Shown here: one piece after another, positions 1-9,749 of the stretch
Position numbering within the stretch: the stretch's first letter is position 1
Layout of the letters: the number at the start of each line of letters is the position of its first letter
DNA from: Kitasatospora sp. SolWspMP-SS2h
Lineage (GTDB): Bacteria; Actinomycetota; Actinomycetes; Streptomycetales; Streptomycetaceae
DNA: 64,000 nt
Reading direction: 5' to 3'
Assembly: GCF_003259315.1 (NCBI RefSeq)
Contig: NZ_QLLT01000007.1
Location: 167,281-231,280 of the forward strand
Made by a program: the position numbers and the translations under genes
Notes under the pieces: model-generated
Told to the model about the DNA's origin: nothing
Seen by the model: only the letters and a program-made list of their open reading frames with translations
Databases searched by the model: none

Positions 1-231
1 GACGACCTCGACGAGGAGCCGGTGGTGATCTACCACTCGCACACCGCCACCGAGGCGTACCCCTCCCGCACCGACGTGAGCTACGCCTCCGAGCCGTTCG
101 CCCACTACGTGCTGGTCTCCACCGCCGAGGGCACCGGCGAGCAGGACCCCTACCAGTTCCGCTCGTTCCGCATCGTGGACGGTGTGATCACGGAGGAAGA
201 CGTCGAGGTGGTCGAGGCCCACCAGGGCTGA
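1..231 (+). CDS. mec: CysO-cysteine peptidase Mec (JAMM/MPN+ family), 3' fragment
   Basis: The frame is open at the left edge and ends in TGA at 229-231, so only the last 76 residues are seen. They contain the full JAMM zinc signature HSHTATEAYPSRTD (nt 34-75), with the H-x-H...S-x2-D ligand pattern of MPN+ metallopeptidases. In actinomycetes this family releases cysteine from the C-terminus of the small sulfur carrier CysO. The downstream leader peptide, cysO and cysM fit that pathway and support the specific assignment over a generic M67 peptidase. The protein is expected to be cytosolic. The N-terminal part lies outside the window. Confidence 0.88.
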   Translation, partial: DDLDEEPVVIYHSHTATEAYPSRTDVSYASEPFAHYVLVSTAEGTGEQDPYQFRSFRIVDGVITEEDVEVVEAHQG

Positions 232-381
232 GCGACCACCGACCCGGCCCGGGCCGGGAGCGGCCCGAACCGTTCCCGGTCCGGGCCGCCCGCGCGCGGC
301 GGACTGGCCCGCTTTCCCACCCCTCGGAACGCCGCCGACCGGATGCCGAGACAAGCATGTCAAAGCGGGGGCGGGAATCTA

Positions 382-1886
<1,505 letters not shown>

Positions 1887-1904
1887 GCCCCGCGGCAGAA
1901 CCAC

Positions 1905-1934
1905 GGCGCGGCACCCCGTCGAGGGGGCCGCGCC
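1905..1934 (+). terminator. Terminator hairpin after cysM
   Basis: GGCGCGGC at 1905-1912 pairs with GCCGCGCC at 1927-1934, and the inner CCCC/GGGG runs extend the stem. It lies 19 nt after the cysM stop; no T-run is present, as is usual in this genome. Confidence 0.6.
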
Positions 1935-1981
1935 GTCCGCTCGTCCGATCATCGGCCCGCTGTGACATCCGGGTATTTGTC

Positions 1982-2011
1982 CGTTCCGGGTGACCGCTCC
2001 GTCACGGAACG
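1982..2011. promoter_or_regulatory. Inverted repeat upstream of the small HTH gene
   Basis: CGTTCCG (1982-1988) and CGGAACG (2005-2011) flank TGAC/GTCA, giving an imperfect palindrome about 95 bp before the HTH gene at 2103. A shifted second pairing (GTGACCG/CGGTCAC) overlaps it. It could be an operator, possibly autoregulatory, or part of a transcript hairpin. Confidence 0.35.
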
Positions 2012-2102
2012 GTCACCGCGCCGGTCGCGCCCCGGCCGCCGGAGTCCGCCGCGCCAGGCTGGCGGCGCACCACTGGTACGCCGTCACCCGGAGGTGGGCG
2101 CG

Positions 2103-2291
2103 ATGCCCGGCCGAGAGCTCTGGTCCTACGTCGAGATCGCCCGGCACATCAACGTGCGGGTCGAGACCGTCCGCAACTACAAGCGGCACGGGCTGCTGCC
2201 CGAACCCGACCGGGTGGACGCCGCGGGGCATCCCCGCTGGTACCCGGAGACCATCCGCGGCTGGGCGCTGGCCCGCCCGGGACGCCGCTGA
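2103..2291 (+). CDS. Small MerR-like helix-turn-helix DNA-binding protein
   Basis: The 62-aa protein is almost entirely one winged-HTH unit of the MerR/AlpA type: LWSYVEIARHINVRVETVRN forms the helix-turn-helix and YKRHGLLPEPD the recognition and wing segment. There is no effector domain, which separates it from full MerR regulators. The ATG at 2103 is preferred over upstream starts because it begins directly at the conserved domain. It stands alone between the cys operon and an MBL-fold gene. The target is unknown; the inverted repeat upstream may be its own operator. Confidence 0.7.
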   Translation: MPGRELWSYVEIARHINVRVETVRNYKRHGLLPEPDRVDAAGHPRWYPETIRGWALARPGRR

Positions 2292-2472
2292 ACCGGGCCC
2301 CGCCCCGTCCTGGTGATTCCGCCCACAGCCCGGCACGGGAGAGGGGGCAAAGTGCCGCCCGGCCCTTACCCTCGACAGTCGAAGCACCGACGGAGTCGAA
2401 GAACCCCGCCCCGCCCGACCGGCGGCGCGGACGGCCGCGGACGATGGCCCGACGGGGCGGGAAGGGCTCGGC

Positions 2473-3225
2473 ATGAAACTGACCGTGGTGGGGTGCTCGG
2501 GGAGCTTCCCGTCCGTGGACTCCCCGTGCTCCAGCTACCTGGTGGAGCACGACGGCTACCGCCTCGTCGTCGACCTCGGCAACGGCGCGCTCGGCGCCCT
2601 GCAGAAGTACGCCGGCCTCTACGACGTGGACGCCGTCCTGCTCAGCCACCTGCACGCCGACCACTGCGTCGACCTGTGCGCCTACTGGGTCGCCCGCAAC
2701 TACCGGGTCGAGGGCTGCCCCGACCCGCTGCCGGTGCACGGCCCGGCCGGCACCGCCGAACGCCTGGCCCGCGCCTACGACATGCCGGAGAAGCCCGGCA
2801 TGACCGAGGTCTTCGACTTCCGCGACCTCGCCGACGGCGCCCGGCTGGCCCTCGGCCCGTTCACCGTCACCGCCGCCCGGGTCAACCACCTCGACTGCGA
2901 GGCGTACGGCTTCCGGATCGAGGCCGGCGGCCGCAGCCTGGTCTACTCCGGCGACACCGGCGTCTGCCCCGCCCTGGTCGAACTCGCCCGCGGCGCCGAC
3001 CTGTTCCTGTGCGAGGCGGCCTACACGGACGGCAAGGAGACCTTCGACTCCATCCACCTCAACGGCACCCAGGCCGGCGAGCACGCCGCCGAGGCCGCCG
3101 CCGCCCGCCTGGTCCTCACCCACATCCCGCCGTGGACCGACGCCGAACGCAACCGCCGCGACGCCGCCGCCGCCTTCCCCGGCCCGGTCGAACTCGCCCG
3201 CGCCGGAGCCGTCTACGAGCTGTGA
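2473..3225 (+). CDS. MBL-fold metal-dependent hydrolase
   Basis: This 250-residue protein has a metallo-beta-lactamase fold. The metal motif HLHADH (H59, H61, D63, H64) is followed by further ligands around NHLDCE and SGDTG, and by the terminal LTHIPPW. The layout resembles RNase Z/ElaC-like and cyclic phosphodiesterase-like members, but the substrate cannot be read from sequence. It overlaps the convergent aminotransferase gene by 13 bp at the 3' end, leaving no room for an intergenic terminator. Confidence 0.85.
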   Translation: MKLTVVGCSGSFPSVDSPCSSYLVEHDGYRLVVDLGNGALGALQKYAGLYDVDAVLLSHLHADHCVDLCAYWVARNYRVEGCPDPLPVHGPAGTAERLARAYDMPEKPGMTEVFDFRDLADGARLALGPFTVTAARVNHLDCEAYGFRIEAGGRSLVYSGDTGVCPALVELARGADLFLCEAAYTDGKETFDSIHLNGTQAGEHAAEAAAARLVLTHIPPWTDAERNRRDAAAAFPGPVELARAGAVYEL

Positions 3226-4130
3226 ACCGGCGTCAGCCAGTGCCGGTAGCGGGGGTCCGCGCCGCTCACCGCGCCCCGGTACGCCTCGGCCAGGCGCTTG
3301 GTCAACTCTCCTTCGGCGGACGGTAGTTCGCGGTTGTCCAGGGAGGCCACCGGGACGACGCCGGCCGCCGTGCCGGAGAGGAAGACCTCGTCGGCCGCGT
3401 ACAGGTCCGAGCGCAGCAGGTTCTCCACCCGGACCTCCACGCCCAGGTCCCGGGCCAGGGTCAGCAGGGTGTCCTGGGTGACGCCCTCCAGGGCGCCCGC
3501 GCTGGCGGGGGTGGTGCGCAGGACGCCGCCGCGGACCGCGAAGACGTTCTCCGAGCTGCACTCGCTGACCGTGCCGTCCGGGGCCAGCAGCAGCGCCTCG
3601 TCGAAGCCCGCGTCGGTGGCCTCCCGCCGGGCCAGCGCCGAGTTCAGGTACGGGCCGGTGGCCTTCGCCGCCGGGGGGACGGTGTTGGGGTCGGTGCGCC
3701 GCCAGCTGCTGGTCATCAGCCGCAGTCCGCGCCCCGCCGGCAGGTAGGCGGGCCACTCCCAGGAGGCGATCGACACGCTGGTGGGGGAGTGCCGCATGTC
3801 CAGGCCCATCGAGCCGTAGCCCAGGAAGGCCAGGTGCCGCAGGTAGCAGGAGCGGTGGCCGTTGGCCGCCACCAGCGCCACCGTCGCCGCCGCCAACTCC
3901 TCCCGGCTGTACGGGAGTTCGATGCGCAGCATGTGCGCGCTGCGCTCCAGCCGGGCCAGGTGCTCGGCCAGCCGGAACACCGCGGGCCCGTCGGCCGTCT
4001 CGAACACCCGGGTGCCCTCCAGCACCCCGGTGCCGTAGTGCAGGGCGTGGGTCAGGACGTGGACGCGGGCCTCCTGCCAGGGCACCAGCGCGCCGTCGAA
4101 CCAGATCACGGAAGACTCGGGAATCGCCAT
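3213..4130 (-). CDS. ilvE: Class IV aminotransferase, branched-chain (IlvE-type)
   Basis: This PLP fold-type IV transaminase has the IlvE landmarks: IWFDGALVPWQEARVHV at the N-terminus, the HALHYGTGVLEGTR segment, the PLP lysine in PPAAKATGPYLNS, EVFLSGTAAG and a C-terminal helix. It would interconvert branched-chain amino acids and their 2-oxo acids; a role in supplying short branched acyl precursors is possible. I place the start at ATG 4130, where AGGA lies at a workable distance; ATG 4139 (three residues longer) is the alternative. The 3' end overlaps the convergent MBL gene. Confidence 0.82.
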   Translation of the reverse strand: MAIPESSVIWFDGALVPWQEARVHVLTHALHYGTGVLEGTRVFETADGPAVFRLAEHLARLERSAHMLRIELPYSREELAAATVALVAANGHRSCYLRHLAFLGYGSMGLDMRHSPTSVSIASWEWPAYLPAGRGLRLMTSSWRRTDPNTVPPAAKATGPYLNSALARREATDAGFDEALLLAPDGTVSECSSENVFAVRGGVLRTTPASAGALEGVTQDTLLTLARDLGVEVRVENLLRSDLYAADEVFLSGTAAGVVPVASLDNRELPSAEGELTKRLAEAYRGAVSGADPRYRHWLTPVHSS

Positions 4131-4356
4131 GCCGCCCATCCTGGAGACCCCGGCCCGCCCGGCGAAGGCCCCCGGCCCCGCCGGATCAGGCCATGGCCGC
4201 CACCGGAGCGCCCGTCTCGGATGCCGGGACCACCCCTCGGGCGCCGACCCGCTCCCGGCCGCCCCACCACCGCGCCGTCCGCCCGCCCCGCCGCCCGCCC
4301 GCCCGCGGGGCCGTCTCGCATGCTGAAAACCGCGCTCTGTCCCCCGCCCGTGGCCC

Positions 4357-4370
4357 TAGGCTCCCGGAGG
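4357..4370 (+). promoter_or_regulatory. Putative leaderless promoter for the LuxR-type gene
   Basis: TAGGCT at 4357-4362 lies eight bases before the GTG at 4371. The GGAGG immediately before the GTG is too close to serve as a ribosome site, so leaderless initiation is the simpler reading. Confidence 0.4.
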
Positions 4371-5318
4371 GTGGAGACCAGCACCGCCCTGTACGCCCGC
4401 CTGCTCGCCGACCCCGGCCTGCCGCTGGACTCCCTGCGCGAGGAAATCGGCTGCGAGGAAAGCGAGTTCGAGCAGGCGCTGGGCGAGCTGCACGGCCTCG
4501 GGCTGCTCCAGCGGACATCGGCGACCACCAGCGGGATGGCCGCCGTCTCGATCGACACCGCCGTCCGCCAACTGCTGGCCGACTCCGACCGCCGCTTCAC
4601 CGCGCTGCTCGGCGAGGCCCGCCGCACCCGCGAGCGGGTCGAGCACCTGCACGCCCGCTACCTGCCGCTGCACACCGGCACCGCCCACGAGCTGGTCCGC
4701 GGCGCCGACCGGGTGGCCGCCCTGCTGGAGGACGCCGCCCGGGCCGCCCGCACCGAGGCGCTGTCGCTGCGGCCCGGCCAGGACCAGTCGGAGAGCGGCC
4801 TGGCCGAGAAGCTCGCCCGCGAGCGGATCGCGCTGGCCCACCGGGTCGCGCTGCGCACCATCTACCCGGCCGCCGCGCTGCACCAGGGCGCGGTCCTCGC
4901 CCACGTCCAGGCGCTGACCGCGGCCGGCGCGCGGATCCGGGTCGCGCACACCCTGCCGCTGTGGCTGATCGTGGTCGACGCGGGCCTCGCCGTGCTGCCC
5001 GCGCCGGGGGAGCCGCCGGGCAGCGCCGCGGTGGTGGTCCGCGACCCGGCGGTGGTCAGCGTGGTGCGCGAGCTGTTCGAGCACTTCTGGGCGGCCAGCT
5101 GGGTCCCGCCGGAGCTGCTCGGCCGCACCGCCCCGGACGACCGCCACCGCGAGGTGCTGCGGCTGCTCGCGGCCGGGCTCACCGACCAGGCGATCGGCCG
5201 CAAGCTGGAGGTGTCCGACCGCACGGTGCGCCGCCTGGTCGCCGACCTCACCGCGGCGCTGGGCGCGCAGTCGCGCTTCCAGGCGGGCGTGCACGCGGCC
5301 CGGCTGGGGTGGATCTGA
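4371..5318 (+). CDS. LuxR-type HTH transcriptional regulator with sensor-like N-terminal region
   Basis: The protein has 315 residues from GTG 4371. Residues 1-50 look like a short winged-helix or TrmB-like segment (ARLLADPGLPLDSLREEIGC). A long helical stretch and a regulatory domain of about 150 residues follow. The C-terminus is a LuxR HTH (REVLRLLAAGLTDQAIGRKL, then EVSDRTVRRLVADL). This architecture is common for streptomycete orphan LuxR/TrmB-like regulators whose ligands are unknown. ATG 4320 in frame is an alternative start. Convergent with the PTS gene, it may or may not regulate its neighbours. Confidence 0.72.
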   Translation: METSTALYARLLADPGLPLDSLREEIGCEESEFEQALGELHGLGLLQRTSATTSGMAAVSIDTAVRQLLADSDRRFTALLGEARRTRERVEHLHARYLPLHTGTAHELVRGADRVAALLEDAARAARTEALSLRPGQDQSESGLAEKLARERIALAHRVALRTIYPAAALHQGAVLAHVQALTAAGARIRVAHTLPLWLIVVDAGLAVLPAPGEPPGSAAVVVRDPAVVSVVRELFEHFWAASWVPPELLGRTAPDDRHREVLRLLAAGLTDQAIGRKLEVSDRTVRRLVADLTAALGAQSRFQAGVHAARLGWI

Positions 5319-5332
5319 CGGGACCGCCCGGG

Positions 5333-5395
5333 CCCGAAACCGCTCGGGCCGAAACCGCCCGGGCCCGAAACCGCCCGGTCCGAAACCGCCCGGGG
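5333..5395. repeat. Four tandem copies of a 15-16 bp repeat between convergent genes
   Basis: The core CCGAAACCGCCCGGG is repeated four times (5333-5348, 5349-5363, 5364-5379, 5380-5395) with one or two changes. The array fills the whole gap between the LuxR stop and the EIIC stop. It may fold and act as a bidirectional terminator; it has no CRISPR-like spacers. Confidence 0.75.
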
Positions 5396-6649
5396 CTACC
5401 CGTCCTCGAAGCCGTCGTCGTCCTCGCGTCCCGGGGTCTTCAGGTCGAAGCGCAGGATGACGAACCGGAAGAGGGCGTAGTAGACCACCGCGAAGCACAG
5501 GCCGATCGGGATGACCAGCCAGGGCTCGGTGGCCAGGTTCCAGTTCAGGACGTAGTCGATGACGCCCGCGGAGAAGGTGAAGCCGTGGTGCACGCCCAGG
5601 CCCCAGGTGAGCGCCATGGACAGGCCGGTGAGCACGGCGTGCAGGACGTACAGGGCGGGGGCGATGAACAGGAAGGCGAACTCGATCGGCTCGGTGATGC
5701 CGGTGACGAAGGAGGTGAGGGCCAGCGAGAACATCATGCCGAGCACGGCGCGGCGGCGTTCGGGGCGGGCGCAGTGGGCGATGGCGAGGGCGGCGGCGGG
5801 CAGGCCGAACATCATGATCGGGAAGAAGCCGGACATGAACTGGCCGGCCGCCGGGTCGTGCTGGAAGAAGCGGGTCTGGTCGCCGTGGAACTCCTGGGTG
5901 CCGACGGTGTAGTGCCCGGCCTGCTGCCAGAAGAAGGTGTTGGCCAGCTGGTGCAGGCCGAACGGCAGCAGGGCCCGGTTGATCAGGCCGAACAGGCCGG
6001 CGCCGAGCGCGCCGAGGCCGATCGCCCAGGTGCTGAAGCGGTCGACGACGGCGCCGATCGGGCCCCAGCACAGGCCGAAGAAGACGCCCAGGGCGGTGCC
6101 GACGAAGGCCATCACGATCGGGACCAGGCGGCGGCCGTTGAAGAAGCCCAGCCAGTCGACCAGGCGGGTGCGGTGCAGCCGCTGCCAGAGGATCGCGGAG
6201 AGCAGGCCGACCACCACGCCGCCGAGCACGCCGGGGTCCTGGTAGGTGGCGGCGACGTCCCGGCCGGGCAGCACCTGGTAGGCGGTCTTGGGGAAGGCGG
6301 TGAGCACCTGGTGGTACGTCAGGAAGCCGACCAGGGCGGCCAGCGCGGTGGAGCCGTCGGCCTTCCGGGCGTAGCCGATGGCGATGCCCACGCAGAACAG
6401 CAGCGGCATCCAGTCGAAGACGGCGTGGCCGGAGGCGGAGAACACCTCGGCGACCCTGGTCCAGCCCAGGCCCTGGTCACCGAAGACGTCCTCCTGGCCG
6501 AGCCGCAGCAGGATGCCGGCGGCGGGCAGCACGGCGATCGGGAGCTGGAGGCTGCGGCCGATCTTCTGGAGCGCCGCGAAGACCCGGGAGCGCCGCTCCC
6601 GGCCGCCGGACGCCGCCGCGGGCAGGGGGTTCTGCGCGGTGGTACTCAT
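5396..6649 (-). CDS. nagE2: PTS N-acetylglucosamine-type EIIC permease (NagE2-like)
   Basis: This 417-residue membrane protein belongs to the glucose/GlcNAc EIIC family, with about ten membrane segments. Typical blocks are LQKIGRSLQLPIAVLPAAG, LLFCVGIAIGYARKADGS, the helix HQLANTFFWQ and the ITEPIEFAFLF substrate region. It lacks fused EIIB and EIIA domains, as expected for streptomycetes, where EIIB is separate. It imports GlcNAc coupled to phosphorylation by PEP via HPr and EIIA. A near-perfect DasR operator lies 28-43 bp before the start. The name nagE2 rests on gene order relative to nagF, remembered from S. coelicolor, and could be swapped with its paralogue. Confidence 0.85.
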   Translation of the reverse strand: MSTTAQNPLPAAASGGRERRSRVFAALQKIGRSLQLPIAVLPAAGILLRLGQEDVFGDQGLGWTRVAEVFSASGHAVFDWMPLLFCVGIAIGYARKADGSTALAALVGFLTYHQVLTAFPKTAYQVLPGRDVAATYQDPGVLGGVVVGLLSAILWQRLHRTRLVDWLGFFNGRRLVPIVMAFVGTALGVFFGLCWGPIGAVVDRFSTWAIGLGALGAGLFGLINRALLPFGLHQLANTFFWQQAGHYTVGTQEFHGDQTRFFQHDPAAGQFMSGFFPIMMFGLPAAALAIAHCARPERRRAVLGMMFSLALTSFVTGITEPIEFAFLFIAPALYVLHAVLTGLSMALTWGLGVHHGFTFSAGVIDYVLNWNLATEPWLVIPIGLCFAVVYYALFRFVILRFDLKTPGREDDDGFEDG

Positions 6650-6676
6650 AGCGGCGGTTCCTCACGGCAGCGCGAT

Positions 6677-6692
6677 CCTGGTCTAGACCACT
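6677..6692. promoter_or_regulatory. DasR-responsive element (dre) upstream of the EIIC gene
   Basis: CCTGGTCTAGACCACT matches the published dre consensus ACTGGTCTAGACCACT at 15 of 16 positions and is palindromic. It lies just upstream of the minus-strand EIIC start at 6649, where binding of the GntR-family repressor DasR would block transcription until GlcN-6-P accumulates. Confidence 0.85.
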
Positions 6693-6825
6693 TGTGGCCT
6701 CCTCCAGCTTTCTAGCACGCGCCGAACAGCGACCGGAACCCTCTTAAGGTTCGCCGGGGACAAGCGCCGCTGAATCGAAACCTTCGAACGGTTGACGCCG
6801 GGTCAGCCTACGTCCCGGCAGCACG

Positions 6826-6863
6826 GCGCCCCCGGCCGGGAGGGGTCTCCCGGCCGGGGGCGC
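6826..6863 (-). terminator. 17-bp perfect hairpin after the second EIIC gene
   Basis: GCGCCCCCGGCCGGGAG (6826-6842) and its exact complement (6847-6863) enclose a 4-nt loop, 20 bp beyond the EIIC stop at 6883 on the minus strand. Confidence 0.75.
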
Positions 6864-6882
6864 GCGGTGTGCCGACCGGAGG

Positions 6883-8175
6883 TCAGGCCTTGGTCACGTC
6901 GTCGATCTCGTCGTCGTCCTCGCGACCCGGGGTCTTGAGGTTGAACTTGACGATGACGAACCGGAAGACCGCGTAGTAGACCACCGCGAAGCACAGGCCG
7001 ATCGGGATGATCAGCCAGGGTTTGGTGGCCAGGTTCCAGTTGAGCAGGTAGTCGATCAGTCCGGCCGAGAAGCTGAAGCCGTCGTGGACGCCGAGCGCCC
7101 AGGTGACGGCCATCGAGACGCCGGTGAGCACCGCGTGGATGCCGTACAGCAGCGGGGCCACGTAGGCGAAGGAGTACTCGATGGGCTCGGTGACGCCGGT
7201 GACGAAGGAGGTCAGCGCGACCGAGGTCATCAGGCCGTAGATCTCCTTGCGCCGGTGCGGCTTGGCGCAGGCCGCGATGGCCATCGCGGCGGCCGGGAGC
7301 GCGAACATCATGATCGGGAAGAAGCCGGAGAGGAACTGGCCGGCGTCCGGGTCGCCGGCCAGGAAGCGGCCGATGTCGCCGGTGCCGGACTTGCCGGTGT
7401 CCGGGTTGGTGTAGGAGCCGAACTGGAACCAGACGAAGGTGTTCAGCAGTTGGTGCATGCCGATCAGCAGCAGGGCGCGGTTGGCGACGCCGAAGATGCC
7501 GGAGCCGACGGCGTCCAGGTCGGAGAGCCACTTGGAGAAGTCCTCCAGTCCGGAGCCGATCGGCTGCCAGATCCACACCATCAGCGAGCCGAGCAGCAGG
7601 CCGACCAGGGCGGTGATCATCGGGACCAGGCGGCGGCCGTTGAAGAAGCCCAGCCAGTCGACCAGCCTGACCCGGTGGTAGCGCACCCAGAGCCAGGCCG
7701 AGAAGAGGCCCATCAGGATGCCGCCGAGCACGCCGGGGTTCTGGAAGTCGGCCGACACCACCGTCTTGTCGGTGTAGTTGACGCAGATCGTGCCGTCGAG
7801 CGTCGAGCCGGTCGGGCAGTCCTTGGGGAAGGCGTGCAGGACGGCGTAGTAGACCAGGAAGCCGGCCACCGCGGCGAGCGCGGTGGAGCCGTCGGCCTTC
7901 TTGGCCATGCCGATCGCCACGCCGATGCAGAACAGCAGCGGCAGGCCGAGCGCCGGGTTGAGCAGCGCGCCGCCGGCGGCGCCGATCGCGGCGGAGACCT
8001 TGTTCCAGCCGAGGCCGTCCTTGCCGAAGATGTCGTCCTGGCCGAGACGGGTCAGCAGGCCGGCGGCGGGCAGGACGGCCACCGGCAGCTGGAGGCTGCG
8101 GCCCATCTTCTGCAGGCCGCCGTAGAAGGTGTGCCACCAGGTGGACTGGTTCGCTGTGGCGCCTGTCGAACTCAT
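6883..8175 (-). CDS. nagE1: PTS N-acetylglucosamine-type EIIC permease (NagE1-like)
   Basis: This 430-residue EIIC is a paralogue of the protein encoded at 5396-6649. It shares LQKMGRSLQLPVAVLPAAG, LLFCIGVAIGMAKKADGS, the HQLLNTFVW helix and TEPIEYSFAYVAP, and ends in a similar acidic tail (GREDDDE). It adds a periplasmic-side insertion with two Cys residues (DCPTGSTLDGTICVNYTDK) that the shorter paralogue lacks. The start ATG 8175 has GGAGGG upstream; the open frame upstream of it is not coding. A weaker dre lies in the divergent region shared with the EIIB gene. Confidence 0.85.
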   Translation of the reverse strand: MSSTGATANQSTWWHTFYGGLQKMGRSLQLPVAVLPAAGLLTRLGQDDIFGKDGLGWNKVSAAIGAAGGALLNPALGLPLLFCIGVAIGMAKKADGSTALAAVAGFLVYYAVLHAFPKDCPTGSTLDGTICVNYTDKTVVSADFQNPGVLGGILMGLFSAWLWVRYHRVRLVDWLGFFNGRRLVPMITALVGLLLGSLMVWIWQPIGSGLEDFSKWLSDLDAVGSGIFGVANRALLLIGMHQLLNTFVWFQFGSYTNPDTGKSGTGDIGRFLAGDPDAGQFLSGFFPIMMFALPAAAMAIAACAKPHRRKEIYGLMTSVALTSFVTGVTEPIEYSFAYVAPLLYGIHAVLTGVSMAVTWALGVHDGFSFSAGLIDYLLNWNLATKPWLIIPIGLCFAVVYYAVFRFVIVKFNLKTPGREDDDEIDDVTKA

Positions 8176-8275
8176 CGTCGGCCCTCCGCTGCCGTTCCCG
8201 CTGCCTCTGGGTTCATCCGTGCGTGGGGCCAGGAACACCTGCGGACCGTCCGGCGTTGTCCCGAGTACACCTAGA

Positions 8276-8291
8276 ATTGGTGTAGACCATT
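8276..8291. promoter_or_regulatory. DasR-like operator in the divergent EIIC/EIIB intergenic region
   Basis: ATTGGTGTAGACCATT matches the dre consensus at 13 of 16 positions. It is 100 bp before the EIIC start (8175) and 255 bp before the EIIB start (8546), in a 370-bp gap (8176-8545) that otherwise holds no gene. A weaker half-site-like AGTGGACTA occurs near 8384. Confidence 0.7.
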
Positions 8292-8545
8292 TATGGGGCA
8301 GTGGCGGTTCGCGGGTTTCGAGAGCCCGATGACCGCCATCCTCCGGCGGCCCGGGGGGAGGCCGCGCGCGGAGGTAGTCCGAAAGTGGACTAACGTGGCA
8401 TATCGGTCGGAATCGGGTGATGCTGGTCGCGTCGTCGGAAGGCGCGGCAGACTGATCCCGGGTCACCTCCGGCCGGCACCACCGCACACGCAGTACGGCA
8501 CCCGGCGACCGACCGCCGAAGCGCCGAGACAGAGGGAGAAAGACC

Positions 8546-8779
8546 ATGGCCAGCAAGGCTGAGAAGATCGTCGCCGGTCTCGGCGGAATCGAGAACATCG
8601 ACGAGGTCGAGGGCTGCATCACCCGGCTGCGCACCGAGGTCCACGACGCCTCCAAGGTCGACGAGGCGGCGCTCAAGGCGGCCGGCGCGCACGGTGTGGT
8701 GAAGATGGGCACGGCCATCCAGGTCGTCATCGGCACCGACGCCGACCCGATCGCCGCCGAGATCGAGGACATGATGTGA
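8546..8779 (+). CDS. nagF: PTS EIIB component (NagF-like)
   Basis: This 77-residue protein is a free-standing EIIB of the glucose/GlcNAc type. The phosphorylation site is C24 in VEGCITRLRTEV, and GVVKMGTAIQVVIG is also typical of the family. It passes phosphate from EIIA to the sugar bound by the divergently encoded EIIC proteins. GGGAGAAAG lies upstream of the ATG. No EIIA or HPr gene is in the window, so those must be encoded elsewhere. A hairpin follows 30 bp after the stop. Confidence 0.9.
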   Translation: MASKAEKIVAGLGGIENIDEVEGCITRLRTEVHDASKVDEAALKAAGAHGVVKMGTAIQVVIGTDADPIAAEIEDMM

Positions 8780-8808
8780 GCTGAGCCTCCCCGCAGGCCC
8801 GCTCCACC

Positions 8809-8854
8809 CGCGGGGGCCCGCCCGCCGGAGACCACCGGCCGGCGGGCCCCCGCG
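8809..8854 (+). terminator. Hairpin after the EIIB gene
   Basis: CGCGGGGGCCCGCC (8809-8822) is complementary to 8841-8854, giving a 14-bp GC stem. Confidence 0.65.
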
Positions 8855-8889
8855 CGTGCGCCCCCGCCGGGGCCGGGGCGCCGACCCGA

Positions 8890-8902
8890 TACGCTCGTGC
8901 CC
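8890..8902 (+). promoter_or_regulatory. Probable leaderless promoter of rph
   Basis: TACGCT at 8890-8895 is seven bases before the ATG at 8903, and there is no ribosome-binding sequence between them. Confidence 0.5.
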
Positions 8903-9628
8903 ATGTCTCGCATCGACGGCCGCACCCCCGACCAGCTCCGCCCCGTCACCATCGAACGGAACTGGAGCAAGCACGCCGAAGGCTCCGTCCTGGTCTCCTA
9001 CGGCGACACCAAGGTGCTGTGCACCGCCAGCGTCACCGAAGGCGTCCCGCGCTGGCGCAAGGGCAGCGGCGAGGGCTGGGTCACCGCCGAGTACGCCATG
9101 CTGCCCCGGGCCACCAACACCCGCGGCGACCGCGAGTCCGTCCGCGGCAAGATCGGCGGCCGCACCCACGAGATCAGCCGGCTGATCGGCCGCTCGCTGC
9201 GCGCCGTGGTCGACCACCGCGCGCTCGCCGAGAACACCGTCGTGCTTGACTGCGACGTCCTCCAGGCCGACGGCGGCACCCGCACCGCGGCGATCACCGG
9301 CGCCTACGTGGCCCTGGTCGACGCGGTCTCCTGGGCCCGGGAGAAGAAGCTGCTGCGCGCGAAGGGCCAGCCGATCACCGGCGGCGTCAGCGCGGTCAGC
9401 GTCGGCATCATCGACGGCGTCCCGATGCTCGACCTCCGGTACGAGGAGGACGTCCGGGCCGGCACCGACATGAACATCGTCTGCACCTCCGACGGCCGCT
9501 TCGTCGAGGTCCAGGGCACCGCCGAGGGCGCCCCGTTCGACCGCGACCTGCTCAACCAACTGCTCGACCTCGGCAGCCTGGGCTGCGCCGAGCTGGACGA
9601 GATCCAGCGCAAGGCGCTGGAGGCGTAG
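8903..9628 (+). CDS. rph: Ribonuclease PH
   Basis: This 241-residue phosphorolytic 3'-5' exoribonuclease trims tRNA 3' ends. It has the RNase PH start [14 protein letters not shown], the phosphate-binding region [40 protein letters not shown], and the [29 protein letters not shown] end segments. ATG 8903 is chosen over GTG 8897 because the -10 hexamer predicts leaderless initiation there. A tRNA-Leu gene lies 1.2 kb downstream, and rdgB follows after the lipoprotein gene. Confidence 0.95.
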   Translation: MSRIDGRTPDQLRPVTIERNWSKHAEGSVLVSYGDTKVLCTASVTEGVPRWRKGSGEGWVTAEYAMLPRATNTRGDRESVRGKIGGRTHEISRLIGRSLRAVVDHRALAENTVVLDCDVLQADGGTRTAAITGAYVALVDAVSWAREKKLLRAKGQPITGGVSAVSVGIIDGVPMLDLRYEEDVRAGTDMNIVCTSDGRFVEVQGTAEGAPFDRDLLNQLLDLGSLGCAELDEIQRKALEA

Positions 9629-9749
9629 GGAACCGCGGGGGCTGAACGGCCGTCAGAGAGGGTGGGCGGGCCCGGGAGTGCTGTACAGGCACGCGGACCC
9701 GGCCTTACCGTTCGGGGTGAGCCCGCACACCCTCCTGGAGGACTCGCCG

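Noticed and set aside
1962..2102. Longer N-terminus for the small HTH protein, starting at 1962
   Set aside because: The extra residues are Arg/Pro/Ser-rich without conservation signs and cover the inverted repeat; ATG 2103 starts directly at the HTH domain.
8380..8400. Third dre site near AGTGGACTAACGTGGC
   Set aside because: Only the left half resembles dre; the right half does not match GACCACT.
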